38,057 nucleotides of DNA from Neofamilia sp964346535 (GCA_964346535.1 CAYFUN010000009.1:1-38057); one strand, 5' to 3'; shown: positions 16,773 to 25,191, numbered from the stretch's first letter. A program made the numbers and translations. Notes: generated by a model not told the origin, from the sequence alone.

Positions 16773-17504
16773 ATGAAAAATATTGCAGCATTTTTTGATA
16801 TAGACGGAACAATATTTAGAGACTCACTAATGACCAGAAACTTTAAAAAACTTTTGCAGTATGAAATTATTTCTAACAAGACCTACTACAGCAAGGTTTA
16901 TGATATAGAAAAAAGTTGGGCCAAAAGATATGGAGAGTATGACGACTATATAACAACTATTTCAACAATTTATTCAGAAAACTTAAAGGGCATTAACATG
17001 GACTTTTTAAATTTTATTGCCGATCAAACTATTGAATCATCTTATGAAGATATTTACAAGTATTCTAGAGATAGATTGGCCTACCACAAGGACCAAGGCC
17101 ACCTAATATTTTTTATATCAGGGTCACCAGACTTTTTAGTTTCAAGAATGGCGAAAAAATATTTTGCTACAGACTATAGGGGAACAGTTTATATTCCAGA
17201 CGAAAACAATAATTTTTCTGGCAATATTTCAAAAATGTGGAATTCAGAAAACAAATATCTAGCCGTGCAAGAACTTTTAGAAAAATATGACATTGATTTA
17301 GACAAGTCCTACGCCTATGGCGATACAATTGGTGACCTATCAATGCTAAGCCTAGTTGGCAATCCAATTGCAATTAATCCAACCAAGGAACTGTTAAAGG
17401 CAATAAATTCAAAAGATGATTTAAGAAAAAAAGCCCAAATTGCAGTTGAAAGAAAAAATATTGTCTACAGTCTTAAAGCCGATGTAGAAATTTTAGATTT
17501 ATAA
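16773..17504 (+). CDS. HAD-superfamily IB hydrolase (SerB-like phosphatase)
   Basis: This 243-residue cytoplasmic phosphatase has the HAD motifs in order: FFDIDGTIF with Asp9 and Asp11, motif II FISGSPDF with Ser116, and motif IV YGDTIGDLSML with Asp184 and Asp188. The arrangement, with a helical cap between motifs I and II, fits subfamily IB, which includes phosphoserine phosphatases and related enzymes. The substrate cannot be told from sequence. AAGGAGG (16762-16768) stands five bases before ATG 16773; an earlier in-frame ATG at 16731 lies inside the preceding terminator and is not used. Confidence 0.88.
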   Translation: MKNIAAFFDIDGTIFRDSLMTRNFKKLLQYEIISNKTYYSKVYDIEKSWAKRYGEYDDYITTISTIYSENLKGINMDFLNFIADQTIESSYEDIYKYSRDRLAYHKDQGHLIFFISGSPDFLVSRMAKKYFATDYRGTVYIPDENNNFSGNISKMWNSENKYLAVQELLEKYDIDLDKSYAYGDTIGDLSMLSLVGNPIAINPTKELLKAINSKDDLRKKAQIAVERKNIVYSLKADVEILDL

Positions 17505-17510
17505 AAGATT

Positions 17511-17553
17511 AAAGACCTAGATTTACAAATGTAAAAGCTAGGTCTTTGTTTTT
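17511..17553 (+). terminator. Rho-independent terminator after the HAD hydrolase gene
   Basis: AAAGACCTAG (17511-17520) pairs with CTAGGTCTTT (17538-17547), with an inner TTTAC/GTAAA stem and a T-run (GTTTTT) afterwards. The 190 bases behind it up to the next gene are A-rich and show nothing else clear. Confidence 0.85.
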
Positions 17554-17739
17554 AAAATTATTTTGTAATAAGTATATTAGACCTAGACTCAGTATGAACA
17601 CAAGTAAATTCTCAAAAGAAAAGGACAAACAATAAAAAAATTGTTTAAAAAGATAAATGTAATTTTATAAAATTTAAAAAAGGGTAGAAGTATTACAAGG
17701 GAAAGATAAAAAGAAAAAGAAAAATCAAGGAGGATGCTT

Positions 17740-18018
17740 ATGATGAATATACTTTATGAAGAAAATAATAAAAGGGCAGTAGCCTTAGATGGAAACCTTG
17801 AAGTAGGTCAGTGCACTTATACTGAAGGAGATGGATTTTGGATAGTTGACCACACTTATGTTGCTGAAAGCCATAGGGGCCAAGGCCTTGCTCAAAAATT
17901 ATTTAAAGAATTAATTGACCAAGCAAGAGCCAAGGAAATAAAGATTATGCCTCTTTGTTCTTTTGCGGTGAAGGAGTTTGAGAGAAATCCTTCTTATGCA
18001 GATCTTTTAAAAAAATAA
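17740..18018 (+). CDS. GNAT-like N-acetyltransferase, short YjdJ/NATD1 type
   Basis: This 92-residue protein matches the short GCN5-related acetyltransferase family. It has VDHTYVAESHRGQGLAQKLF, where RGQGLA is the acetyl-CoA pyrophosphate loop, followed by the family's C-terminal CSFAVKEFERNPSYADLL segment with its conserved Cys-x-Phe. The fold lacks the N-terminal helices of full GNATs, which is normal for this family. AAGGAGG (17727-17733) fits the ATG at 17740 best; ATGs at 17734 and 17743 are alternatives. Substrates of this family are unknown. Confidence 0.85.
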   Translation: MMNILYEENNKRAVALDGNLEVGQCTYTEGDGFWIVDHTYVAESHRGQGLAQKLFKELIDQARAKEIKIMPLCSFAVKEFERNPSYADLLKK

Positions 18019-18027
18019 AGTTCCATC

Positions 18028-18055
18028 TTGAATTATTATTTATAAGTGCTATAAT
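18028..18055 (+). promoter_or_regulatory. Promoter of the SAM-I/metK transcript
   Basis: TTGAAT (18028-18033) and TATAAT (18050-18055) are 16 bp apart, and a TGC extended -10 element precedes the TATAAT. They lie just upstream of the riboswitch. Confidence 0.75.
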
Positions 18056-18060
18056 ATTAC

Positions 18061-18200
18061 TATCTCATTGAGAGCGATGGAGGGAATGGGCCCTGTGAAA
18101 TCCGGCAACCTTTTAAAGGTGCTAAATCCCACAGACGATAGTCTGAAAGATGAGTTATCAAGTTGATTTGAAACTGCTCTTCTTTCAGAGCAGTTTTTTT
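18061..18200 (+). promoter_or_regulatory. SAM-I (S-box) riboswitch with terminator
   Basis: The conserved S-box core is plain: GAGAGCGATGGAGGGAATGG, then CCCTGTGAAATCCGGCAACC and AGGTGCTAAATCC. P1 can form from CTCAT (18064-18068) and ATGAG (18150-18154). A terminator stem AAACTGCTCT (18171-18180) / AGAGCAGTTT (18187-18196) with a T-run follows. High S-adenosylmethionine should therefore stop transcription before metK, which is known behaviour for this class. Confidence 0.95.
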
Positions 18201-18219
18201 AAATTTTATGGAGGAAATT

Positions 18220-19389
18220 ATGACAAAATGGTTATTTTCATCTGAATCAGTTACAGAAGGTCATCCAGACAAGGTCTGTGACCAAATTTCAGATGCAATC
18301 TTAGATGCAATATTAGAAAAAGACGAAGACGCAAGAGTTGCCTGTGAAACTATGGTTTCTACAGGTATGGTAGTTATAACTGGCGAAATTTCAACTTCAG
18401 CCTATGTAGACTTTCAAGAAATCGTAAGAAATACTGTTAAAGAAATTGGGTACACAAGAGCCAAGTATGGCTTTGACGGAGATACTTGCGCAGTTCTTTC
18501 TTCAATTAAAGAACAATCTCCAGACATTGCCATGGGAGTTGACAGAGACCATGCAGAAGAAGAATTAGATTCAATTGGAGCTGGTGACCAAGGTATAATG
18601 TTTGGTTATGCTTGTAACGAAACAGAAGAGCTTATGCCTCTACCAATTTCACTGGCCCACAAACTATCAAAGAGACTGGCAACAGTTAGAAAAGAAGGAA
18701 TCTTAGATTATCTAAGACCTGATGGCAAAAGCCAAGTTACAGTTGAATATGAAGATGGTCTTGCTACAAGATTAGAAAACATTGTTATCTCAACCCAACA
18801 CGAAGATTCAATTGACTTAGAAACACTAAGGGAAGATATTAAAAAGCACGTTATTCTTCCAGTAGTTGGCGAAGATTTAATTGACGAGAACACAAAAATC
18901 TATATCAACCCAACAGGAAGATTTGTAGTTGGTGGACCAATGGGAGACGCTGGCCTAACAGGAAGAAAAATTATTGTCGACACCTACGGCGGTTATGCCC
19001 GTCACGGTGGCGGAGCCTTTTCAGGCAAGGACCCAACAAAGGTAGACAGGTCTGCTTCTTATGCAGCTAGATATGTAGCAAAGAACATTGTTGCTGCAGG
19101 CCTTGCTGACAAGTGTGAAGTTGGACTATCTTATGCAATTGGCGTTGCCAAACCTCTTTCAATTTATGTAGACACCTTTGGAACTTCTAAATTTTCAAAT
19201 GGTCAAATTGAAGGATTTGTAAACAAGGTTTTTGACCTAAGACCAGCTGCAATAATTAGGGACTTAGATTTAAGAAAACCAATTTACAAAAAAACTGCTG
19301 CCTATGGCCACTTCGGTAGAGAAGACCTAGGAGTAAGATGGGAAGAAACAGACAAGGTTGATGAGCTAAAAAAATTAGCAGGCCTATAA
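18220..19389 (+). CDS. metK: S-adenosylmethionine synthetase
   Basis: This 389-residue enzyme makes S-adenosylmethionine from methionine and ATP. Family motifs include SVTEGHPDKVCDQISDAILD at the N terminus, GAGDQGIMFGYA near residue 118 and GGGAFSGKDPTKVDRSAAY-type sequence (here SASY) near 262. The start at 18220 has GGAGG five bases upstream; an in-frame ATG at 18208 overlaps that site and is rejected. The SAM-I riboswitch directly upstream gives feedback control by the product. MetNIQ, encoded 13 kb away, would supply methionine. Confidence 0.96.
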   Translation: MTKWLFSSESVTEGHPDKVCDQISDAILDAILEKDEDARVACETMVSTGMVVITGEISTSAYVDFQEIVRNTVKEIGYTRAKYGFDGDTCAVLSSIKEQSPDIAMGVDRDHAEEELDSIGAGDQGIMFGYACNETEELMPLPISLAHKLSKRLATVRKEGILDYLRPDGKSQVTVEYEDGLATRLENIVISTQHEDSIDLETLREDIKKHVILPVVGEDLIDENTKIYINPTGRFVVGGPMGDAGLTGRKIIVDTYGGYARHGGGAFSGKDPTKVDRSASYAARYVAKNIVAAGLADKCEVGLSYAIGVAKPLSIYVDTFGTSKFSNGQIEGFVNKVFDLRPAAIIRDLDLRKPIYKKTAAYGHFGREDLGVRWEETDKVDELKKLAGL

Positions 19390-19396
19390 TAAATTT

Positions 19397-19422
19397 AGTG
19401 CAGGGAGACCTGCACTTTTTTT
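19397..19422 (+). terminator. Rho-independent terminator of metK
   Basis: AGTGCAGG (19397-19404) pairs with CCTGCACT (19409-19416) around a GAGA loop and is followed by a run of Ts. Confidence 0.92.
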
Positions 19423-19496
19423 GTTTTTATAAAATTGTAACTTTTTTGATGCAAAGTCTTTATAGAGATGGCTTATAATACAAGAAGAGGTGGCTT

Positions 19497-20672
19497 ATGA
19501 AAAAAATTTATTTTATCCTAGCATTTTTATTGGTGCTTACTTCTTGCAAAACCAAGGAAGACCAGAAAACTGTAAGTAAAGAAGCTAGTGAGAATACACA
19601 AATAGAAAAGCAAATTGAGACTGGGGACAAGGAGACTAAAACTCCAGACCAAGAGACTCAAACTTCAAACAAAAGTAAAAACCAAACAATAGAAATAAAG
19701 GCGGGCCAAGACTTGACCTATGGAAAAATTTCTGTTGACCTTGCTAACAAAGACTTAGACCTTATTCCTATTGAGATAAATGAAAGGGGTCAAGACTTAG
19801 CCATAGAGGCCTTAAAGTCCTTAGAAGAAATAGCAAATGAGGAAGCAGATCACTTTGCTGCAGACTTTGAAGAGGGAGCCTTAAAAATAAATCTTTCGGA
19901 CTCTGCTTATTTATCAATCCTCGATGGCAGCAACTACGATGGCTACTATTACTATATGTACTATGAAGATGGCAAGGCAAAAATTTACTATCGTAGCGAA
20001 AATAACTTAAAAGAAGATCTTTTAGAAGCTATTTTCTTAGGTCAGCTTTTAGACCAAGGCCTTATAGACGAAAAAATTCCCTATGCAGACTACGGGCAAA
20101 TAAAAATCAACACCCTTAGTCCTGTAGCAGAGTTTTTTGAAGGAGACACTTATTCTGCAGTTGGCTCTTATGAATGCTATTACTACAGTCTTGACCAGGG
20201 AATTTTTGAAAACACTGCAGGATCTGTAGATACCTTTCAAATTTCCTACAAGTTAGACGGTGGTTCTTATAAGTATTCTTCTTATAGAGATTCTTCAATG
20301 GGATCTTATGAAAATATTTTAAGAGAATTCTCAAGAGGCTTTAATGACTTGGCCATAGAACTTTCTAATAGAAGAAAACCAGATGACCAAATCTTCCAAA
20401 GGATTTATAAAATAGCCAGGGACTTGGGCCTAGAAAATTTTGTCCACGATCTAGATAAAATTCCAGGCTATGAAGACGGAGTGGTATATATAGACGACAC
20501 TGAAGAAGTCCCAAAGAACTCAGTACTAATTGCCAAAGAAGATGAATATAAGGCAGCCCTTGATCGCCTAGGTCAGGAAAACTGGACCTACGTTGAAGGA
20601 TTAACTTATTACAAGCCTTGTGGCCTTGCTATAAAAACAATAATTGACGACTTTGAAAGAGCGAAAGAATAA
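19497..20672 (+). CDS. Lipoprotein of unknown function
   Basis: I do not recognise this 391-residue protein beyond its lipoprotein character. A 16-residue signal peptide ends in lipobox LTSC with Cys17, followed by a Lys/Glu/Thr/Gln-rich linker to about residue 65. The body is acidic, with a striking tyrosine-rich stretch near 147-165 (YYYYMYYEDGKAKIYYR) and more Tyr pairs near 226-262. It should be anchored outside the membrane. A TATAAT box lies at 19474-19479. The next gene starts four bases after its stop codon, so it is co-transcribed with a CPBP membrane protease, and a joint role is plausible but unproven. Confidence 0.75.
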   Translation: MKKIYFILAFLLVLTSCKTKEDQKTVSKEASENTQIEKQIETGDKETKTPDQETQTSNKSKNQTIEIKAGQDLTYGKISVDLANKDLDLIPIEINERGQDLAIEALKSLEEIANEEADHFAADFEEGALKINLSDSAYLSILDGSNYDGYYYYMYYEDGKAKIYYRSENNLKEDLLEAIFLGQLLDQGLIDEKIPYADYGQIKINTLSPVAEFFEGDTYSAVGSYECYYYSLDQGIFENTAGSVDTFQISYKLDGGSYKYSSYRDSSMGSYENILREFSRGFNDLAIELSNRRKPDDQIFQRIYKIARDLGLENFVHDLDKIPGYEDGVVYIDDTEEVPKNSVLIAKEDEYKAALDRLGQENWTYVEGLTYYKPCGLAIKTIIDDFERAKE

Positions 20673-20675
20673 TTT

Positions 20676-21491
20676 ATGGAAAACTTAAAAAAATTTGCTC
20701 ATATACTAATTAGACTAGTTGTCTTAGTCCTAATGTTTTTTCTTACAATATTTATATTTGAAAAATTTAAGGCCTTAGATGGCTTTATAGACCTAACTGG
20801 GAATTTATTTATCTGCCTGCCAGTTTTTTTAACTTATTTTATTTTTAGAGACTATAAGCGATATGACTTGAAGTTAAAAGACAAGCAAGGCTTAAAAAAC
20901 TTTGCCTTTGGATCTGTAATTGGAATACTTTCAATGACCCTAGTCTTTATAGGAGATGTATTATTAAAGAGGATAGAAGTTGTTGGAATACAAAATGCCT
21001 TTGCATCTCAAGGCTTTTATAAATATTTACTTCTAATGTTAGGCGTAGGCATAGGCGAGGAAATGCTATCAAGAGGCTATATGCAAAATATGGTTAGCGA
21101 TTTTTCAAACAAGTATTTAGGCATCCTTTTGCCAGGCATAGTTTTTGCGGCCTTGCACTTTTCCAACCCAGGAGCCTTAAACAATCCATTGCCAGCTGTA
21201 AATCTCTTTTTAGTTTCTATAGTATTTGCCCTTTTGACCCTTTACAAGTCCTTGTGGGCGGCTATTGGCTATCACTTTACTTGGAACTTTTTCCAAGGGG
21301 GAGTCTTTGCCATGAGCGTATCAGGAACAGGCCAGGCTGCAAATACTCTTTTTGTCATCAATGTTATAAATCCTGACTTAGTCTATGGAGGAGACTTTGG
21401 CCCAGAAGGCGGGCTTTTAGTAACAGGAGTTCTACTTGCAGCTATAATATTTTTATATTTTAAATATGGAAGAGCTAAAGAATTAAAATAA
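20676..21491 (+). CDS. CPBP family intramembrane metalloprotease
   Basis: This 271-residue polytopic membrane protein carries the CPBP (CAAX protease and bacteriocin-processing) motifs: GEEMLSRGY with Glu128, Glu129 and Arg133; ALHFSNP with His161; and GYHFTWNFFQG with His200 and Asn204. These residues form the expected metal site, so activity is likely. Family members cleave prenylated or other membrane proteins, or give bacteriocin immunity. It is separated from the lipoprotein gene by three bases and has no good Shine-Dalgarno of its own, which suggests translational coupling. Confidence 0.9.
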   Translation: MENLKKFAHILIRLVVLVLMFFLTIFIFEKFKALDGFIDLTGNLFICLPVFLTYFIFRDYKRYDLKLKDKQGLKNFAFGSVIGILSMTLVFIGDVLLKRIEVVGIQNAFASQGFYKYLLLMLGVGIGEEMLSRGYMQNMVSDFSNKYLGILLPGIVFAALHFSNPGALNNPLPAVNLFLVSIVFALLTLYKSLWAAIGYHFTWNFFQGGVFAMSVSGTGQAANTLFVINVINPDLVYGGDFGPEGGLLVTGVLLAAIIFLYFKYGRAKELK

Positions 21492-21522
21492 GAGAGGGAA
21501 ATTTTTATTCTCTCTCTTTTTT
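21489..21522. terminator. Bidirectional terminator between convergent genes
   Basis: AGAGAG-rich sequence starting at 21491 pairs with TCTCTCT starting near 21509, with Ts after it on the plus strand and an A-rich flank that gives a T-run on the minus strand. It separates the CPBP gene from the convergent radical SAM gene. Confidence 0.65.
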
Positions 21523-22404
21523 CATATTTTCGATTTTTAATTTTCTATTGATTTCCCCAATGACAGAAAGTTTATCTGCCGACCAAAGGGGAGCCACTAG
21601 CTTATTTTTATCTCCATCGCCAGTAATTCTATGGACGACAATGTCATCATTTAAAATCTCCAGGGCCTTGACAACTAAGTCGGTATATTGGTCCTTGGTC
21701 AAGATAGGAAAGTCATCTGCTAAGTATTTTTTATAAAGGCCAGAGTCATTTTGAATATAAAGGGAGTGGATTTTTATACCAAAGGCTCCAGATTTGTTTA
21801 CATAGTCAATTGATGCCAACATATCTTTTTCGTCTTCACCAGGTAGGCCAAAGATTACGTGAAGGAGGAATTTAATATTTCTCTTTCTAAGGGTCTCAAG
21901 TTTTTGGTCCAGATAATTATGAGAGTAGCCACGGTTTATATAGTCGATGGTATCTTCCTTAATACTTTGCATACCAATTTCAATCCAAAGGTCTGTGATC
22001 TTTGCAAGTTCTTCAAGTAGGTCAAGGACTTCATCAGAAAGACAGTCAGCCCTAGTGGCAATGGCCAGGCCGACAATGTCTGGGTCCTCTAAGACCTGGT
22101 AATAGATTTTTCGTAGAATATCAACTGGGCCATAGGTGTTAGTAAAGGCTTGAAAGTAGGCGACAAATTTGTTGACCTGCCATTTGTTTTTGGCAATTTC
22201 TTTTTGCTTTTCAATTTGGTCTCTTATGCATAAGCTGGAATTTGTAAAATCTCCAGAGCCACTTTCAGAACAAAATATACAGCCAGCAGTTGAAAGAGTT
22301 CCGTCTCTATTTGGACAGGAAAAGCCTCCGTCCAGGCTAAGTTTGCCAACTTTTTCTCCGTATTTATTTTTAAAGTATTGGTTGAGAGAATAATATCTTT
22401 CCAT
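21505..22404 (-). CDS. TIGR01212-type radical SAM protein (YhcC-like)
   Basis: This 299-residue protein fits the YhcC/TIGR01212 radical SAM group. The iron-sulfur cluster motif CPNRDGTLSTAGCIFC, with Cys30, Cys42 and Cys45, has the longer spacing usual for this group. HVIFGLPGEDEKDM near residue 182 and the downstream barrel segments also fit. The reaction is not known for most members. The start at 22404 matches the family N terminus (MERYYSLNQYF), although the nearest Shine-Dalgarno (AAAGGAA) is rather far upstream. An in-frame stop lies 15 bases before the ATG. Confidence 0.9.
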   Translation of the reverse strand: MERYYSLNQYFKNKYGEKVGKLSLDGGFSCPNRDGTLSTAGCIFCSESGSGDFTNSSLCIRDQIEKQKEIAKNKWQVNKFVAYFQAFTNTYGPVDILRKIYYQVLEDPDIVGLAIATRADCLSDEVLDLLEELAKITDLWIEIGMQSIKEDTIDYINRGYSHNYLDQKLETLRKRNIKFLLHVIFGLPGEDEKDMLASIDYVNKSGAFGIKIHSLYIQNDSGLYKKYLADDFPILTKDQYTDLVVKALEILNDDIVVHRITGDGDKNKLVAPLWSADKLSVIGEINRKLKIENMKKERE

Positions 22405-22436
22405 GGTCTTTGTAAACTAATTCCTTTCAAGGTCAT

Positions 22437-22465
22437 TTGAATTCCAACCTTTAATCTACTATAAT
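22437..22465 (+). promoter_or_regulatory. Promoter of the 72-residue membrane protein gene
   Basis: TTGAAT (22437-22442) and TATAAT (22460-22465) have a 17-bp spacer and lie about 45 bases before the start codon. Confidence 0.65.
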
Positions 22466-22511
22466 AAATATTAATAAGACAGGCAAGAATAAAATTAAAA
22501 AGGAGAGACCT

Positions 22512-22730
22512 ATGAAAAAACTTTCAAAGATATTTAACAACCTTGGATCCAGCATTCTCTTTGCTTTTACTTGTTTCTTAGTATTTGATTTTATAATTTT
22601 TAAATTCTTTTCTACAGGAGTTAGTCAAATTGGAAGTCTAACTTATGGACAAGTTTTTATAAGACTTATTTCAGCTGGAATTCTTGGAGGAGCATTTTAC
22701 TTTGTAGAAAAAAATAGACAAAAAAACTAG
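22512..22730 (+). CDS. Small two-pass membrane protein of unknown function
   Basis: I do not recognise this 72-residue protein. It has two hydrophobic stretches (about 12-33 and 45-63), with basic residues at both ends, so both termini are probably cytoplasmic. AGGAGAG lies just upstream of the ATG. It has its own good promoter and is followed immediately by a strong hairpin that begins inside its last codons. It therefore seems to be a single-gene transcript. Confidence 0.75.
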   Translation: MKKLSKIFNNLGSSILFAFTCFLVFDFIIFKFFSTGVSQIGSLTYGQVFIRLISAGILGGAFYFVEKNRQKN

Positions 22731-22757
22731 TAGGTAAATCCTACTAGTTATTTTTTT
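22724..22757. terminator. Bidirectional terminator
   Basis: AACTAGTAGG pairs with CCTACTAGTT (about 22725-22749) around a TAAAT loop, flanked by an A-run on the left and a T-run on the right. It serves both the 72-residue gene on the plus strand and ispF on the minus strand. Confidence 0.88.
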
Positions 22758-23220
22758 CTAAAAGACAAACTGCAGAGGCTGAGGCTCCTAGCTTTTCTCC
22801 AACAAAGCCTAGGCCTTCAGTTGTCGTTGCCTTTATTGATATTTGATTTTCTTCGATTTTTAAAATCCTTGCAAGTTTTTCTTGCATAAGGGGAATGTAT
22901 TTTCCAATCTTCGGCTCTTCTAGAGCCACTACTGAATCTATATTTCCAATTTTATAGCCCTTGTCTTTAATTAAATCATACACTCTTTTTAAAAGCTCAC
23001 AAGAATCAATGTCCTTGTAGGCCATATCTGTGTCAGGGAAGTGCTTGCCAATATCTCCTAGGGCCAGAGCTCCTAACATCGAGTCCATTATTGCATGGAC
23101 GAGAACGTCAGCATCTGAATGGCCGAGAAGACCAAGGGAGTGGGGAACTTCAATTCCTCCGATTATTAACTTTCTATTTTCAGCAAACTTGTGGACGTCA
23201 TAACCAAATCCTATTCTCAT
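22744..23220 (-). CDS. ispF: IspF: 2-C-methyl-D-erythritol 2,4-cyclodiphosphate synthase
   Basis: This 158-residue enzyme of the MEP isoprenoid pathway cyclises CDP-methylerythritol 2-phosphate. Zinc ligands Asp8 and His10 (GYDVH) and His42 are present, as are GHSDADVLVHAIMDS and the C-terminal TTTEGLGFVGE segment. The size is normal. Its ATG overlaps the ispD stop by four bases. It is the last gene of the ispE - DXR-like - ispD - ispF operon. Confidence 0.96.
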   Translation of the reverse strand: MRIGFGYDVHKFAENRKLIIGGIEVPHSLGLLGHSDADVLVHAIMDSMLGALALGDIGKHFPDTDMAYKDIDSCELLKRVYDLIKDKGYKIGNIDSVVALEEPKIGKYIPLMQEKLARILKIEENQISIKATTTEGLGFVGEKLGASASAVCLLEKNN

Positions 23221-23897
23221 TTTTCCTCCATTAGCATCTGAGCATAAAGTAAATCTTCTTTAGTTGTAATTTTTATATTTTTATAGCTGCCAGTCACCAA
23301 GTGAACTTCTACATCTAAAAATTCTAAATAAGATGAGTCATCTGTTGGGCTGACTTTTCCAAAAAAGTTTTTGTAGGCTTTAAGGATAAGGTCAGTTTTA
23401 AAAGTCTGCGGGGTTTGAACTTGATAAAGTTTGTCCCTGTTTGGAGTTAAAAGGACTGTATTATTTTCTGCAAACTTTATTGTGTCTTTGACCTTGACTG
23501 CAGCAATGCCCGATCCAAATTCATCTGCACTAGCAAGTGAGTCTAAAATAATTTCAGGATCAACTAGGGGCCTGGCTCCGTCATGGCAGACCACTAAATC
23601 TGCTTTTGGATCCAAGGCCTTAAGGCCCAGATAGGTAGTTTCTTCTCTGCTGACTCCACCTAAGAGGACTTTAAGATTTTTATAATCCTTATAGCGAGTC
23701 TTATAAGTCTCTACAAGCTCCTTACTAGTTAGTAAAATTATTTGGTCAAAAACTTCCATGCTCGCAAACTTTTCAACTGTGTAAGTTATAAGTGGCTTAT
23801 TATTTATTTCTAATTCTAATTTTGGAATTCCAGCTTCCATTCGGCTGCCAGATCCTGCAGCAGTTATTATTGCTGACACAAATTTGTCCTTATACAC
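23217..23897 (-). CDS. ispD: IspD: 2-C-methyl-D-erythritol 4-phosphate cytidylyltransferase
   Basis: This 226-residue enzyme joins CTP and methylerythritol phosphate. The nucleotide-binding ITAAGSGSRM motif near the N terminus, VCHDGARPLVDPEII, and VQTPQTF are typical. I prefer the GTG start at 23897: AGGA (23909-23906) lies eight bases upstream and the resulting length fits the family. An in-frame ATG at 23939 would add 14 residues with a weak ribosome site. Either start overlaps the upstream reductase gene, so translation is coupled. Confidence 0.93.
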   Translation of the reverse strand: MYKDKFVSAIITAAGSGSRMEAGIPKLELEINNKPLITYTVEKFASMEVFDQIILLTSKELVETYKTRYKDYKNLKVLLGGVSREETTYLGLKALDPKADLVVCHDGARPLVDPEIILDSLASADEFGSGIAAVKVKDTIKFAENNTVLLTPNRDKLYQVQTPQTFKTDLILKAYKNFFGKVSPTDDSSYLEFLDVEVHLVTGSYKNIKITTKEDLLYAQMLMEEK

Positions 23898-25182
23898 TTT
23901 TTCCGTCCTGTTTAAATCTAAGTTTAGTAATAAGCTCATCCATTTCTAAGTCCACCATGTCATAGGTTATAAGCTGATCTTTTTTTACATCCACCTTTAG
24001 TCTAGTGCCAGAAGTAATTAAGGCTATAGGAAGTAAGTCTCTTTCCATGGCATCTTCGTGGGAAGTTAAAGACCCGTAAACATAGTCTGAGCCAATTCCA
24101 TGAAGAAGGTCTCCTGCTTTCATGTCGCACTTGGCATGGGTAACTGTGTCACAAACCTGACCCTTATAAGGGGCGAGGCTGGCTTCGTTTTTTACTACTG
24201 CCTTGTAAATTGACACAGGAGTTTCTAGTGAACAAAGGTGGAAGGGCCTGTATAAAATATAGTTAGGCCCATGGCCCATACCTAAATATTTTAGAGTGTC
24301 TGCTTCTTCCTTGGACTTTGCACGAATTACCACATAAACTCCAGGGGCAATGCCGTGAACATAGTCAAGGGTATTAAAGGAAGATAGAAGTCCGCCTTCT
24401 TCTTTTAATTTTAATTTGTCAGCAAGGTCAGAAATGTCAGCAGTAATTCCATGGCAACCAAAGACGTCAGGCTTAAAGCCTAGGGCGTTGCCAACTGCAT
24501 TTAATTCTATCATTGTATTAGTTGCATCTACAAAAGAAGTTAGAGACTTTTCACAAAGGTCCTTTTCTCTAGCTGCTTCTCTTAGACTTTCGTTAGTGGC
24601 GTGAATGTCCTTGGGATTATTTTTTCCCTTGCCACAGGCAACTAGGTCAAAGCCTAGGCCTAGGGCATATTCTGCCAGCTCTATAATAGCTGCAGGTTCA
24701 TCTCCAGCAGCTCCACTATAAACAACTCCATTTTCTTTGGCCAACTTATAAAGGCTTGGGCCAACAACTGAATCACATTCTACATTTAGCATGATAATGT
24801 GTTTTTTGTTTTTTATTGTCTGGTAGGCAACTTGGGCCCCATATTGAGGGTTGCCAGTTGCTTCAACTACAGCTTGGATAGAAGGAGAGGAGATGGCAAC
24901 AGAAAAATCATCTGTTATAGCATACTTGTTTTCTACTAGGGCCCTTTCAAAATCAGAAGCCTTATAGACTTTTACAATATCTTCTTCTTTAATGCCTAAG
25001 TAGACTAGGGCCTTGTAGGCCTTTTCAATATGCCTATTGACTATTAAAGAAGGTCTCATTCCCTTCATAGCAAGAAGCCTATCAACAAGACTTCTGCCCA
25101 TTTTTCCTATGCCAACAACTGCTATTTGGATAGGATTATTATTATTTTCTAATTCTTCTAAAGTGTTTCTCATTTCAAACAT
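23890..25182 (-). CDS. DXR-like (DRL-type) oxidoreductase, probable alternative 1-deoxyxylulose-5-phosphate reductoisomerase
   Basis: This 430-residue protein has a homoserine-dehydrogenase-like NAD(P) domain (GIGKMG, residues 24-29) and a C-terminal SAF-like segment (about 349-420, KAGDLLHGIG). It lies between ispE and ispD, where the pathway lacks only the DXP reductoisomerase step. A second type of DXR, called DRL, is known from Brucella; it belongs to this homoserine-dehydrogenase-like family and is unrelated to classical DXR. Size, domains and position all agree with DRL. The motifs GDEPAAIIEL (160-169) and ACGKGKNNP (182-190) follow the Rossmann part. AAGGTG lies five bases before ATG 25182. 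Family assignment is fairly firm; the reaction is inferred from context. Confidence 0.8.
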   Translation of the reverse strand: MFEMRNTLEELENNNNPIQIAVVGIGKMGRSLVDRLLAMKGMRPSLIVNRHIEKAYKALVYLGIKEEDIVKVYKASDFERALVENKYAITDDFSVAISSPSIQAVVEATGNPQYGAQVAYQTIKNKKHIIMLNVECDSVVGPSLYKLAKENGVVYSGAAGDEPAAIIELAEYALGLGFDLVACGKGKNNPKDIHATNESLREAAREKDLCEKSLTSFVDATNTMIELNAVGNALGFKPDVFGCHGITADISDLADKLKLKEEGGLLSSFNTLDYVHGIAPGVYVVIRAKSKEEADTLKYLGMGHGPNYILYRPFHLCSLETPVSIYKAVVKNEASLAPYKGQVCDTVTHAKCDMKAGDLLHGIGSDYVYGSLTSHEDAMERDLLPIALITSGTRLKVDVKKDQLITYDMVDLEMDELITKLRFKQDGKSV

Positions 25183-25191
25183 ATAATCACC

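Noticed and set aside
22224..22436. 70-residue open frame overlapping the radical SAM gene start
   Set aside because: It is in another frame of the same strand over conserved radical SAM codons. An ATG near a weak site is not enough support.
23890..25182. Homoserine dehydrogenase of threonine biosynthesis
   Set aside because: The NAD domain is similar, but the SAF-like C terminus and the position between isp genes fit the DRL family better.
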